This document shows, one piece after another, positions 16,270-25,050 of a DNA stretch of 64,000 nt. The translations under genes and the position numbers were made by a program. Source of the DNA: Clostridium sp. C105KSO13 (GTDB taxonomy: Bacteria > Bacillota > Clostridia > Lachnospirales > Lachnospiraceae); the NCBI RefSeq assembly GCF_001517425.1, contig NZ_FBWL01000169.1, positions 62,001 through 126,000 on the forward strand, written 5' to 3'. Positions within the stretch are counted from its first letter, which is position 1, and the number at the start of each line of letters is the position of its first letter. The notes under the pieces were generated by a model. It ran no database searches. It had not been told where the DNA came from and saw only the letters and a program-made list of their open reading frames with translations.

Positions 16270-17592
16270 ATGAAAATACTGTTTATTTCTCTTGGATGCG
16301 ACAAAAACCTGGTTGACAGTGAAGTGATGCTGGGTCTGCTCTCATCCAGAGGATATGAAATGACAGATGAAGAGACAGAAGCAGATATTATTGTGGTAAA
16401 TACCTGCTGCTTCATCCGGGATGCAAAGGAGGAGAGCATTCAGAATATTCTGGAGATGGCGAAATACAAAAAAGCGGGGCATCTTAAGGCTCTCATCGTA
16501 ACCGGGTGTATGGCCCAGCGCTATCGCCAGGAGGTTTTGGACGAGATTCCCGAAGTGGATGCAATCCTTGGAACAGCTTCCTATGACAAGATTCTGGATG
16601 TTATAGACGAGGCGCTTAAAGGGCATTCTACTGTCACAATGGAAGATGTGGATGCCCTTCCAGACGTTTCCACAAAGCGTCTGGTGACTACAGGTGGGCA
16701 CTTCGCCTATCTAAAGATTGCTGAAGGGTGCGATAAGCATTGTACTTACTGCATTATTCCGAAGATTCGGGGCAACTTTAGAAGCGTTCCCATGGAGCAG
16801 CTTTTAGAGGAGGCCAGATCCCTGGCAGAACAGGGAGTGAAGGAATTGATTCTTGTGGCACAGGAAACAACTCTTTACGGAAAGGATATTTATGGGAAGA
16901 AGTCCCTGCACCTGCTTTTAAAAGAACTGTGTAAAATAAGCTCCATCCGGTGGATCCGCGTGATGTACTGCTACCCGGAGGAAATTACCGACGAGCTGAT
17001 ACAGGTCATGAAGGAGGAAGAAAAAATCTGCCACTATCTGGATTTGCCGATTCAGCATGCAAGTAACAAGATATTAAAGCGGATGGGCAGACGGACCTCG
17101 AAGCAGGAGCTGGTAGATATCATCGGCAAGCTTAGGACGGAAATTCCGGACATCTGCCTGCGCACAACATTGATTACAGGTTTTCCCGGCGAGACAAAAG
17201 AACAGCATGAAGAGTTAATGGAATTTGTAGACGAGATGGAATTTGACAGGTTGGGAGTGTTTACCTATTCGCCGGAAGAAGATACGCCTGCAGCCGAAAT
17301 GCCGGATCAAGTTCAAGAGGAGTTAAAAGAAGAACGTCAGGCTGAACTGATGGAGCTTCAGCAGGACATCGCATTTGATAAGGCAGAAAACATGATAGGC
17401 AGGGAAGTTCTTGTAATGATCGAAGGAAAAGTGGCAGACGAAAATGCCTATGTAGGCAGAACTTACAGGGATGCACCAAATGTGGACGGTCTGATTTTTG
17501 TTAATACAGGGGAAGAATTAAATTCTGGAGATTTTGCAAAAGTAAAAGTTTCCGGTGCAGCAGATTATGATTTGATAGGAGGTCTGATATAA
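16270..17592 (+). CDS. rimO: Ribosomal protein S12 methylthiotransferase
   Basis: RimO is a radical-SAM enzyme that adds a methylthio group to an aspartate of ribosomal protein S12. Domains run in the usual order: N-terminal UPF0004 with an auxiliary cluster (SLGCDKNLVDSE, NTCCFI, GCMAQRY), the radical-SAM core with CDKHCTYC near residue 156, and a C-terminal TRAM domain from about 375. The 440-residue length is standard. Its stop overlaps the pgsA start (TAATG). Confidence 0.96.
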   Translation: MKILFISLGCDKNLVDSEVMLGLLSSRGYEMTDEETEADIIVVNTCCFIRDAKEESIQNILEMAKYKKAGHLKALIVTGCMAQRYRQEVLDEIPEVDAILGTASYDKILDVIDEALKGHSTVTMEDVDALPDVSTKRLVTTGGHFAYLKIAEGCDKHCTYCIIPKIRGNFRSVPMEQLLEEARSLAEQGVKELILVAQETTLYGKDIYGKKSLHLLLKELCKISSIRWIRVMYCYPEEITDELIQVMKEEEKICHYLDLPIQHASNKILKRMGRRTSKQELVDIIGKLRTEIPDICLRTTLITGFPGETKEQHEELMEFVDEMEFDRLGVFTYSPEEDTPAAEMPDQVQEELKEERQAELMELQQDIAFDKAENMIGREVLVMIEGKVADENAYVGRTYRDAPNVDGLIFVNTGEELNSGDFAKVKVSGAADYDLIGGLI

Positions 17593-18134
17593 TGAATTTG
17601 CCTAATAAACTAACAATATTAAGGATTTTTATGGTTCCGGTTTTTGTGTTTTTTATGTTGACAAATGCAGGAGGATTGGCGAATAAGTGGATTGCACTTG
17701 CTTTATTTATTGTGGCCAGTCTGACTGATTTACTGGATGGGAAAATTGCCAGAAAGCATAATTTGGTTACCAACTTCGGAAAGTTCATGGACCCTCTGGC
17801 GGATAAACTTCTGGTATGTTCTGCTATGATCTGTTTGATAGAGGTGAATAAACTGGCAGCCTGGATCGTTATTGTGATTATAAGCAGAGAATTTATTATT
17901 AGCGGATTCCGTCTGGTGGCTTCCGACAACGGAGTTGTGATTGCCGCAAGCTATTGGGGAAAGTTTAAGACCGTGTTTCAGATGGCAATGGTTATCGTAT
18001 TGATTGCAGATCTGGGCGGTGTTTTTGATATGATTGGTTCTATATTTGTATGGATTGCGCTTGTATTGACTATTATATCTTTAGTAGATTATGTGTGGAA
18101 AAACAGACAGGTGCTGACACAGGGAGGAATGTAA
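17592..18134 (+). CDS. pgsA: CDP-diacylglycerol-glycerol-3-phosphate 3-phosphatidyltransferase
   Basis: This membrane enzyme makes phosphatidylglycerol phosphate, the precursor of phosphatidylglycerol and cardiolipin. The CDP-alcohol phosphotransferase signature DLLDGKIARKHN...GKFMDPLADK lies at residues 47-75, and there are several hydrophobic helices over 180 residues. It follows rimO with a 1-base overlap, an order common in Clostridia. Confidence 0.95.
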   Translation: MNLPNKLTILRIFMVPVFVFFMLTNAGGLANKWIALALFIVASLTDLLDGKIARKHNLVTNFGKFMDPLADKLLVCSAMICLIEVNKLAAWIVIVIISREFIISGFRLVASDNGVVIAASYWGKFKTVFQMAMVIVLIADLGGVFDMIGSIFVWIALVLTIISLVDYVWKNRQVLTQGGM

Positions 18135-18136
18135 TA

Positions 18137-18652
18137 ATGTATCCGGAGTGGATGTGGCAGAAAACAAAAGACGAAGAAATGGACTTAGAGGAACGTCTGG
18201 TGAACGCCCTGACAAAGCGGAAGTTTACCATAACAACAGCGGAATCCTGCACGGGAGGTATGATTGCAGGAACTTTGGTCAATGTTGCCGGAGCTTCGGA
18301 TGTCCTAAGTGAAGGTTATATTACCTATTCCAATGAGGCAAAGGAACGTCTGGTGGGCGTGGACCGGGAGACTTTGAAAAGCTATGGGGCTGTCAGCGAG
18401 CAGACAGCAAAAGAAATGGCAGAAGGAGCAGCCCGGGCAGCAGGTGCGGAAGTCGCTTTAAGTGCTACAGGTATTGCCGGACCCGGAGGCGGCACAGCAG
18501 AGAAGCCGGTGGGGCTGGTATATATAGGATGCTGTGTCTGCGGAAGGACAAATGTGGTGAAGTTCCAGTTCAAAGGCAGCCGAATGCAAAACAGAGTTTC
18601 CACAGTGGAGGAGGCTTTGAAGCTGGCACTGAAAGAAATAGAAGACTTATAA
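18137..18652 (+). CDS. pncC: CinA-family nicotinamide-nucleotide amidohydrolase
   Basis: The 171-residue protein is the stand-alone CinA C-terminal domain, which removes the amide of nicotinamide mononucleotide in pyridine nucleotide recycling. Motifs are TAESCTGGMIAG near residue 37, VLSEGYITYSNEAK, and ALSATGIAGPGGGT near 110. The chosen ATG has AGGGAGG upstream inside the end of pgsA. No N-terminal molybdopterin-binding CinA domain is present. Confidence 0.92.
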   Translation: MYPEWMWQKTKDEEMDLEERLVNALTKRKFTITTAESCTGGMIAGTLVNVAGASDVLSEGYITYSNEAKERLVGVDRETLKSYGAVSEQTAKEMAEGAARAAGAEVALSATGIAGPGGGTAEKPVGLVYIGCCVCGRTNVVKFQFKGSRMQNRVSTVEEALKLALKEIEDL

Positions 18653-18763
18653 TTGCAGTTTGTAAAAAGTCACGATTGACGAATGTCAGGAATTGTGGGA
18701 AAATGTCACATGTACGGCGTTAAAAGTATAACAAGAACCACATATTGAAAGGAGTTTTAAAAC

Positions 18764-19456
18764 ATGATTTATTCACATGAAGTAGAGATGATGTGTCCGG
18801 TAGCACAAGGTGCAAATCACGGACCAGCTCCGATTCCGGAAGAAGCAAAATGGGTACAGGCAAAAGAAGTGAAAGATATATCCGGTCTGACACATGGTGT
18901 AGGCTGGTGTGCTCCGCAGCAGGGAGCCTGTAAGCTGACACTGAATGTAAAAGACGGAATCATTCAGGAAGCTTTAGTTGAGACAATCGGGTGTTCAGGA
19001 ATGACTCATTCTGCAGCTATGGCATCAGAAATACTTCCCGGAAAGACTATTTTGGAAGCATTGAATACAGATCTTGTCTGTGATGCTATTAACACAGCCA
19101 TGAGAGAATTGTTTTTACAGATTGTATACGGAAGAACACAGAGTGCATTTTCCGAGGATGGTCTTCCAATAGGTGCAGGTCTGGAGGATTTGGGAAAAGG
19201 ACTTCGTTCTCAGGTGGGTACAATGTACGGTACATTAGCCAAAGGTCCTCGTTACCTGGAAATGGCAGAAGGCTATGTGACAGGAATCGCATTGGATGCC
19301 AATGATGAGATTATCGGATATCAGTTTGTAAGCATTGGAAAACTGACAGATTTCATCAAGGCCGGAGATACGCCTAACGAAGCATGGGAAAAGGCACAGG
19401 GCCAGTACGGACGTGTTGATGAAGCTGTAAAGATTATCGATCCCCGTAAAGAATAA
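18764..19456 (+). CDS. Iron-sulfur cluster scaffold-like protein, partner of the GGGtGRT protein
   Basis: The 230-residue protein carries NifU/IscU-like sequence: GVGWCAPQQGACKLTL near residue 47, then ETIGCSGMTHSAAMASEIL near 73, and DLVCDAINTA near 103, spacing that resembles the IscU cysteine set. The N-terminal 40 residues are extra and include MMCPVAQGANHG with another cysteine. The C-terminal half is not part of classical IscU. Proteins like this are found next to GGGtGRT proteins, as here (61 bases upstream). The function of the pair is not established; cluster binding is inferred from the motif. Confidence 0.7.
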   Translation: MIYSHEVEMMCPVAQGANHGPAPIPEEAKWVQAKEVKDISGLTHGVGWCAPQQGACKLTLNVKDGIIQEALVETIGCSGMTHSAAMASEILPGKTILEALNTDLVCDAINTAMRELFLQIVYGRTQSAFSEDGLPIGAGLEDLGKGLRSQVGTMYGTLAKGPRYLEMAEGYVTGIALDANDEIIGYQFVSIGKLTDFIKAGDTPNEAWEKAQGQYGRVDEAVKIIDPRKE

Positions 19457-19517
19457 CAGGGAAAGATTATTGATGTTACATAACAGGCAGCACAGAATAA
19501 ATCAGGAGGACAATTAA

Positions 19518-20522
19518 ATGGCTTTATTTGAATCATATGAAAGAAGAATTGATAAAATCAATGATGTTTTAAACAGCTATGGCATTGCTTCTATTGAAGA
19601 GGCAGAAAAAATTACGAAAGATGCCGGGCTTGATGTATATAACCAGGTTAAGGGAATCCAGCCGATATGCTTTGAGAATGCCTGCTGGGCATATATTGCA
19701 GGTGCAGCTATCGCAATCAAAAAAGGATGCACAACTGCAGCTGCAGCTGCAGCTGCAATCGGTGAAGGTCTTCAGGCATTCTGCATCCCGGGCTCCGTTG
19801 CTGACCAGCGAAAGGTAGGGCTTGGACACGGAAATTTAGGAAAGATGCTTCTGGAAGAAGACACAGACTGCTTCGCATTTCTGGCAGGACACGAGTCCTT
19901 TGCGGCAGCAGAAGGTGCTATCGGTATTGCAGAGAAAGCGAACAAAGTGCGTAAAAAACCTCTCCGTGTAATCTTGAACGGTCTTGGAAAAGATGCTGCA
20001 AAGATTATCTCCAGAATTAATGGATTTACATATGTACAGACAGAATATGACTACTACACAGGAGAACTCAAAGAAGTCGAGAGAATTTCTTATTCTGAAG
20101 GACTTCGTGCAAAGGTAAACTGCTATGGTGCAAATGATGTGCGTGAGGGTGTCGCAATCATGCATAAAGAAGGGGTAGACGTATCTATCACAGGGAACTC
20201 TACAAACCCGACTCGTTTCCAGCATCCGGTGGCAGGTACATATAAGAAAGAGTGTATCGAACAGGGTAAAAAATACTTCTCCGTGGCATCCGGCGGCGGT
20301 ACAGGACGCACACTCCACCCGGATAATATGGCAGCAGGTCCGGCTTCCTACGGTATGACAGATACAATGGGACGCATGCACTCAGATGCCCAGTTTGCAG
20401 GGTCTTCCTCTGTGCCGGCCCATGTAGAGATGATGGGACTGATTGGGGCAGGAAACAACCCGATGGTTGGAATGACGGTGGCCGTGGCGGTTTCAATCGA
20501 AGAGGCTATGTCCCAGAGATAG
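19518..20522 (+). CDS. GGGtGRT family protein
   Basis: A 334-residue protein named for the motif SGGGTGRTLHP, seen here near residue 256. Other features are conserved-looking cysteines in QPICFENACWAY, a run of seven alanines encoded by repeated GCAGCT, a glycine-rich LGHGNLGKML segment, and a hydrophobic C-terminus. No catalytic activity is known for the family. It is paired with an iron-sulfur-scaffold-like gene, so a metal or redox role is possible. It has its own AGGAGG ribosome binding site. Confidence 0.85.
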   Translation: MALFESYERRIDKINDVLNSYGIASIEEAEKITKDAGLDVYNQVKGIQPICFENACWAYIAGAAIAIKKGCTTAAAAAAAIGEGLQAFCIPGSVADQRKVGLGHGNLGKMLLEEDTDCFAFLAGHESFAAAEGAIGIAEKANKVRKKPLRVILNGLGKDAAKIISRINGFTYVQTEYDYYTGELKEVERISYSEGLRAKVNCYGANDVREGVAIMHKEGVDVSITGNSTNPTRFQHPVAGTYKKECIEQGKKYFSVASGGGTGRTLHPDNMAAGPASYGMTDTMGRMHSDAQFAGSSSVPAHVEMMGLIGAGNNPMVGMTVAVAVSIEEAMSQR

Positions 20523-20685
20523 GGGTGTTTATTGACAGGTCACAAGTGACCGGAAAAGATGCACTTAGATATCTGACGAAACAAGAGAGACGCCCTAATA
20601 TTGCGGCATTTGAGGATATTACAGTAAAATAAATAATGAAGCTATACATTGCTTTGCTAGGCAGTAAGAACAAATATCCATTCTG
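20523..20685. other. Gap with possible short coding remnant
   Basis: A frame from a GTG at 20525 stays open for about 36 codons to a TAA near 20634 (it includes VTGKDALRYLTKQERRPN), without a clear ribosome binding site. A palindrome GGTCAC-AA-GTGACC lies at its start. The protein piece is not recognised. The stretch joins directly to the methyltransferase tail fragment that follows, suggesting past deletions. Confidence 0.3.
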
Positions 20686-20997
20686 TTGCACGTCGAGACG
20701 TGTGTACTTTTGTCACGCAGAGATATCAACACTGTGAAAATTACGATGGAAGTGAAGCAGAAAGATAAGGTTAATACGAAGCCAACCTATAGCCGTATTA
20801 AGGAGTATATCTTAGAAACTTATGGGATGAAGGTACACACAGCTAATATAGCACAGGCAAAGAGAGAGTGTGGATTAGAACCGAAGCAAGCATCCAATAG
20901 AAAGACAGATGAATTTGCAACCCGTCCATGTTCTCAAGAAAAAATGGAAGTGATTAAACAAGCATTTTGTCATTTTGGTATGATAAACGAAATATAG
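20686..20997 (+). pseudogene. C-terminal fragment of an RlmD/TrmA-type RNA methyltransferase
   Basis: The fragment begins at HVETCVLLSRRD, the HVET motif at the end of the catalytic domain of uracil-C5 RNA methyltransferases, and continues with the tail found in many Firmicute members (TYSRIKEYILETYGMKVHTANIAQAKRECGL in pattern; ending EAIK-like helix and HFGMI). The methyltransferase domain itself is missing, a stop codon lies just upstream in frame, and there is no proper start. It is read as a 5'-truncated relic. An intrinsic terminator follows. Confidence 0.6.
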
Positions 20998-21002
20998 AAA
21001 GT

Positions 21003-21040
21003 AAGGGGCAGCCAGAATAAAAGCTACCTCTTATTTTTTT
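21003..21040 (+). terminator. Intrinsic terminator after the methyltransferase relic
   Basis: AAGGGGCAGC (21003-21012) pairs with GCTACCTCTT (21023-21032) with one mismatch and one G-T pair, followed by A and seven Ts. It separates the relic from the ars promoter. Confidence 0.65.
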
Positions 21041-21065
21041 GTCGGAAATAAAACAGATTGATATA

Positions 21066-21114
21066 TTGACAATCATCTATGTAAAGAATATATTATACAT
21101 AGACAATCATCTAT
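21066..21114 (+). promoter_or_regulatory. ars operon promoter and ArsR operator
   Basis: TTGACA (21066-21071), 17 bases, TATATT (21089-21094). The 12-base sequence ACAATCATCTAT occurs twice, at 21069-21080 and 21103-21114, spanning the promoter. CTATGTA (21077-21083) and TACATAG (21096-21102) form an inverted repeat across the -10 box. This is a fitting target for the ArsR encoded next, which would block the promoter until arsenite binds. Confidence 0.75.
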
Positions 21115-21129
21115 ATAAGGAGGTTTGAA

Positions 21130-21456
21130 ATGGGAATAAAGTACAGTCAGAATGTTGAATTATTTAAGGCACTGGCAGATACAAACAGGCTTATGATTGT
21201 TGATATGCTGTCATGTGGAGAACTTTGTGCCTGTAAAATCTTAGAGAAATTTAACATCAAGCAACCAACACTTTCACACCACATGAAGATTTTATGTGAG
21301 TGTGGGTTGGTAAATGGTCGCAAAGAGGGAAAGTGGATGTATTATTCCTTGAATGGCGAAAAAGTACAGGACTTTAAGAATTTCTTGTGTGCGATTACAA
21401 CAGACAAAGAAGATTGTATTTGTAAGGAAGGGGGATGTATCTGTGGAAAAGAGTAA
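21130..21456 (+). CDS. arsR: ArsR-family arsenite-responsive repressor
   Basis: A 108-residue winged-helix repressor. ALADTNRLMIVDML and QPTLSHHMKILCECGLV form the DNA-binding helices. The metal-binding site ELCACKIL (two cysteines in alpha3) is the arsenite-sensing motif of classical ArsR. The C-terminus has further cysteines (CICKEGGCICG). It sits first in the arsenic operon behind a promoter with operator repeats, with TAAGGAGG before the ATG. Confidence 0.95.
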   Translation: MGIKYSQNVELFKALADTNRLMIVDMLSCGELCACKILEKFNIKQPTLSHHMKILCECGLVNGRKEGKWMYYSLNGEKVQDFKNFLCAITTDKEDCICKEGGCICGKE

Positions 21457-22486
21457 ACAGGACATTGGTTTTTTTGAAAGGTATCTGACTGTTTGGGTTA
21501 TCCTTTGCATGGTGGTAGGAGTGTTAATTGGGCAGTTTCTTCCGGCTATTCCATCCTTTTTAGGTAAACTGGAATATGCACAGGTTTCTATCCCGATAGC
21601 CATTTTGATATGGCTAATGATATTTCCGATGATGTTAAAGGTGGATTTTGCGAGTATTAAGAATGTCGGTAAGAATCCAAAAGGTTTATTTGTGACGTGG
21701 GTAACGAATTGGCTGATTAAGCCGTTTACCATGTTTGGTATTGCCAGTCTTTTCTTCTTTGTGGTATTCAAGGCTTTGATTCCTGCGGACTTAGCAAAGG
21801 ATTACTTAGCCGGAGCGGTATTACTCGGTGCGGCTCCATGTACGGCGATGGTCTTTGTGTGGAGCCATTTAACAAAAGGTGACCCAGCATATACCGTGGT
21901 ACAGGTAGCAACGAATGACTTGATTATACTTGTAGCATTTACACCGATTGTAGCGTTCCTTCTTGGCATCGGGGGTGTGTCTATTCCGTGGGATACTTTG
22001 CTTCTTTCGGTTGGGTTGTTTGTTGTTATCCCGCTTGCGGGCGGTATTATCACACGGATACAAATTGTCAGGCGAAAGGGTGAAGATTATTTTAATAACG
22101 AGTTTATCCCCAAATTCAGTAATGTAACTATCATTGGATTGTTACTGACATTGGTCATCATTTTTTCATTTCAAGGAAAAGTGATTTTGGATAATCCACT
22201 CCACATTGTCTTGATTGCTATACCGCTAATCATTCAAACATTCCTGATATTCTTCATCGCATACTTGGCGAGTAAGGTATTGAAGCTGCCCCATGACATA
22301 GCGGCTCCAGCGGGAATGATTGGAGCATCGAATTTCTTTGAACTTGCTGTTGCTGTTGCCATTGCTCTGTTTGGCACACAATCCCCCGTTGCACTGGCTA
22401 CGATTGTCGGGGTATTGGTGGAAGTGCCAGTGATGCTTGTACTTGTGCGGATAGCAAACAAAACGAAGGGGTGGTTTAAAGAATGA
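21443..22486 (+). CDS. acr3: Arsenite efflux permease, Acr3 type
   Basis: This membrane protein exports arsenite. The GTG start gives 347 residues, the usual Acr3 length, and overlaps arsR by 14 bases; GGGGG lies 8 bases upstream. About ten membrane segments are visible. The Acr3 signature GAAPCTAMVFVWS (with the essential cysteine) lies near residue 132, and GASNFFELAVAVAI near 278. It belongs to the BASS superfamily and is unlike the ArsB family. Confidence 0.95.
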   Translation: MEKSKQDIGFFERYLTVWVILCMVVGVLIGQFLPAIPSFLGKLEYAQVSIPIAILIWLMIFPMMLKVDFASIKNVGKNPKGLFVTWVTNWLIKPFTMFGIASLFFFVVFKALIPADLAKDYLAGAVLLGAAPCTAMVFVWSHLTKGDPAYTVVQVATNDLIILVAFTPIVAFLLGIGGVSIPWDTLLLSVGLFVVIPLAGGIITRIQIVRRKGEDYFNNEFIPKFSNVTIIGLLLTLVIIFSFQGKVILDNPLHIVLIAIPLIIQTFLIFFIAYLASKVLKLPHDIAAPAGMIGASNFFELAVAVAIALFGTQSPVALATIVGVLVEVPVMLVLVRIANKTKGWFKE

Positions 22487-23304
22487 AAATGGTAACAATA
22501 GAATTTCTATATCTCGATTTAAATACCTGTGAACGGTGTGTTGCAACCAGTGATACATTGGATGAAGCAGTAAGGCTCTTGGTTCCAGTGTTTCAGACCT
22601 TGGATTACACTGTAGAAGTTATGAAAATCAATGTTACTACGAAGGAATTGGCAGAACAATACCACTTCATCAGTTCACCTACCATCCGTGTAAATGGTGT
22701 GGATATATGCAGTGAACTGAAAGAAAGCAACTGCAAGGATTGCGGTGATCTGTGCGGTGACAGCGTGGATTGCCGGGTGTTCGTTTATGATGGTAAAGAG
22801 TACGAACAACCACCTGTGGCTATGATTGTGGATGGTATCCTAGGTGTTCTTTATGGAAGGGAATATAATGCCGAAGTATCTTATGAATTACCCCAAAACC
22901 TCAACAATTATTTCAGAAGGAGAGAATCAATTATGAAAACTATGTATATTTATGAGCCTGCTATGTGCTGTGAAACCGGAATCTGTGGTGTTGGTGTTGA
23001 CCCCGAATTGCTCCGCATTTCTACGGTGATTAATAATCTGAAAAAGAATGGTGTCAATGTTACACGTTACAACCTCAATAATTTCCCGCAAGAGTTTATT
23101 GACAATCGGGAAATCAACAAACTGATTAACGGTGAAGGCGGTGTAGACTTACTTCCGGCAACCATGATTGATGGTGAAATTGTAAAGACAAAGCAGTACC
23201 CGACCAATGCAGAGATTATGAATTGGCTTGACATTCCAGAGGATTATCTAAGCGAGGGAAAGAGTGACCAGGGGGGCTGTTGTTGTGAGGGAGGATGTTG
23301 TTAA
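22483..23304 (+). CDS. arsD: DUF2703 domain joined in frame to the arsenic metallochaperone ArsD
   Basis: Residues 1 to about 125 form a thioredoxin-like DUF2703 domain (NTCERCVATSDTL, SSPTIRVNG, CKDCGDLCGD). From Met151 the sequence is ArsD: MKTMYIYEPAMCCETGICG with the Cys12-Cys13-Cys18-type arsenite site, LLPATMIDG, and a C-terminal CCCEGGCC. ArsD hands arsenite to ArsA. The internal ATG at 22933 has its own AGAAGGAGAG ribosome binding site 8 bases upstream, so a separate 123-residue ArsD may also be made from the same frame. The start overlaps acr3 by 4 bases. Confidence 0.88.
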   Translation: MKMVTIEFLYLDLNTCERCVATSDTLDEAVRLLVPVFQTLDYTVEVMKINVTTKELAEQYHFISSPTIRVNGVDICSELKESNCKDCGDLCGDSVDCRVFVYDGKEYEQPPVAMIVDGILGVLYGREYNAEVSYELPQNLNNYFRRRESIMKTMYIYEPAMCCETGICGVGVDPELLRISTVINNLKKNGVNVTRYNLNNFPQEFIDNREINKLINGEGGVDLLPATMIDGEIVKTKQYPTNAEIMNWLDIPEDYLSEGKSDQGGCCCEGGCC

Positions 23305-25040
23305 TGCAAGCATATGACTTGAAAAAAATAAGTTTGACGAAGTATCTGTTCTTTACCGGAAAAGGAGGAGTAGGTAAGACTTCTACGGCTTGTGCGACAG
23401 CAGTAACCCTTGCGGATGAAGGGAAGAAGGTATTGCTTATCAGTACAGACCCGGCTTCTAATCTGCAAGATGTATTTGCAACGGTGCTCACAAGCAAAGG
23501 CATCCCCATCCCAGAGGTTCCGGGCTTGGTGGTTGCAAATCTTGATCCGATGCAAGCGGCGGCAGAGTACCGGGAGAGTGTGATAGCTCCTTTCCGTGGC
23601 AAGTTACCGGAAGCGGTAATTGCCAATATGGAAGAACAGCTATCCGGTTCCTGTACGGTAGAGATTGCCGCTTTCAACGAGTTTTCCCATTTCATAACGG
23701 ATGAACAGGCACAAATAGATTATGACCATATCATTTTCGATACGGCACCAACCGGGCATACGTTGCGAATGTTACAGCTTCCGTCGGCATGGAGTAATTT
23801 TATCAGTGAGAGTACACACGGAGCATCTTGTCTGGGGCAACTTTCTGGTTTGGAGAGTAAGAAAGAGATTTATAAAAAAGCAGTGGAGACATTAGAAGAT
23901 GGAGAACTGACAACTTTACTTCTGGTTTCACGCCCGGAAGAAAATCCTTTAAAGGAAGCAGAACGGGCTTCTAAGGAGCTTTCTGACTTGGGTGTCAGGA
24001 ACCAGATGCTAATTATCAATGGGGTACTTCCATCCTACGATGATGAAGTATCAAGACGTTTATATGATAATCAACAATATGCACTTAAGCATATCCCGGC
24101 GGTAATTGATAGCATGGAGACATATTCCGTTCCACTTAGGGCTTATAATATCATGGGTCTTGATAATATTCGGAGCCTGTTGGTAAGAGATAATTTGGAA
24201 CTAGGAAGTGATACATTGAAAACATCTGAAATTCCGGGGCTTAGTAAGGTTATTGATGATTTGTATCAAAGCCGTAAGCGGGTTATATTTACAATGGGTA
24301 AGGGCGGTGTAGGAAAGACTTCCATTGCGGCGGCAATTGCCCTTGGATTAAATCAGAAGGGCGAAAGAGTACATCTTACTACAACTGATCCGGCGGCGCA
24401 TTTGAAATATGTTGTGGAAGAAAACAGTGGCATTACAATGAGTCACATTGACGAAAAGGAAGAGCTTAAGCGTTATCAACAAGAGGTACTTAAAAAGGCA
24501 AGGGAAACCATGTCAGAAGATGATGTGGCATATGTGGAAGAGGATTTGCGTTCCCCATGTACACAGGAAATTGCCGTATTCCGGGCTTTTGCAGAAATCG
24601 TTGAAAAGGCAGAAAATGAAATCGTGGTAATTGACACAGCTCCAACCGGGCATACGTTATTGTTGCTTGATTCCACCCAAAGCTATCACCGCGAAGTAAA
24701 ACGTACACAGGGCGATATTCCCGAATCAGTGAAAAAGCTGTTGCCCAGACTTCGCAATAAAGTGGAGACAGAAGTAATCATTGTCACACTTGCCGAGACT
24801 ACTCCGGTCTATGAAGCTATGCGTTTAGAGGAAGATTTAGAGCGTGCAGGGATTGCGGCGAAATGGTGGGTTATCAATTCCTCCCTGTATGCTACGGAAA
24901 CAACCAATCAACTTTTAAAAGCAAAGGCAAGCCATGAAATTGAATGGATAAATAAAGTGGATGAAATTTCTGACGGGAATTTTGCAGTCATTAAATGGAG
25001 TACGGATGAAGTCAAAGGAGATAAACTACTTCACGTTTAA
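23304..25040 (+). CDS. arsA: Arsenite efflux ATPase ArsA
   Basis: ArsA is the soluble ATPase that energises arsenite export. The 578-residue protein is a tandem duplication with two P-loops, FTGKGGVGKTSTA near residue 20 and FTMGKGGVGKTSIA near 330, and a DTAPTGHTLR signature in each half. Cysteines in SGSCTVEIAAF and SPCTQEIAVF match the metalloid site. The ATG at 23304 shares a base with the arsD stop (TAATG) and has GGGAGG 9 bases upstream. Acr3 can work alone, but with ArsA/ArsD the pump becomes ATP-driven. Confidence 0.95.
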   Translation: MQAYDLKKISLTKYLFFTGKGGVGKTSTACATAVTLADEGKKVLLISTDPASNLQDVFATVLTSKGIPIPEVPGLVVANLDPMQAAAEYRESVIAPFRGKLPEAVIANMEEQLSGSCTVEIAAFNEFSHFITDEQAQIDYDHIIFDTAPTGHTLRMLQLPSAWSNFISESTHGASCLGQLSGLESKKEIYKKAVETLEDGELTTLLLVSRPEENPLKEAERASKELSDLGVRNQMLIINGVLPSYDDEVSRRLYDNQQYALKHIPAVIDSMETYSVPLRAYNIMGLDNIRSLLVRDNLELGSDTLKTSEIPGLSKVIDDLYQSRKRVIFTMGKGGVGKTSIAAAIALGLNQKGERVHLTTTDPAAHLKYVVEENSGITMSHIDEKEELKRYQQEVLKKARETMSEDDVAYVEEDLRSPCTQEIAVFRAFAEIVEKAENEIVVIDTAPTGHTLLLLDSTQSYHREVKRTQGDIPESVKKLLPRLRNKVETEVIIVTLAETTPVYEAMRLEEDLERAGIAAKWWVINSSLYATETTNQLLKAKASHEIEWINKVDEISDGNFAVIKWSTDEVKGDKLLHV

Positions 25041-25050
25041 GGGAGAAAAT

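Noticed and set aside
18694-18710. CRP-like half sites TGTG...CACA before the scaffold-like gene
   Set aside because: The spacing is 9 bases between TGTG and CACA, one more than the CRP consensus, and only one such site was seen.
19741-19760. GCAGCT-type microsatellite in the GGGtGRT gene
   Set aside because: It encodes a short alanine run in frame within a conserved protein; too short to call a variable repeat.
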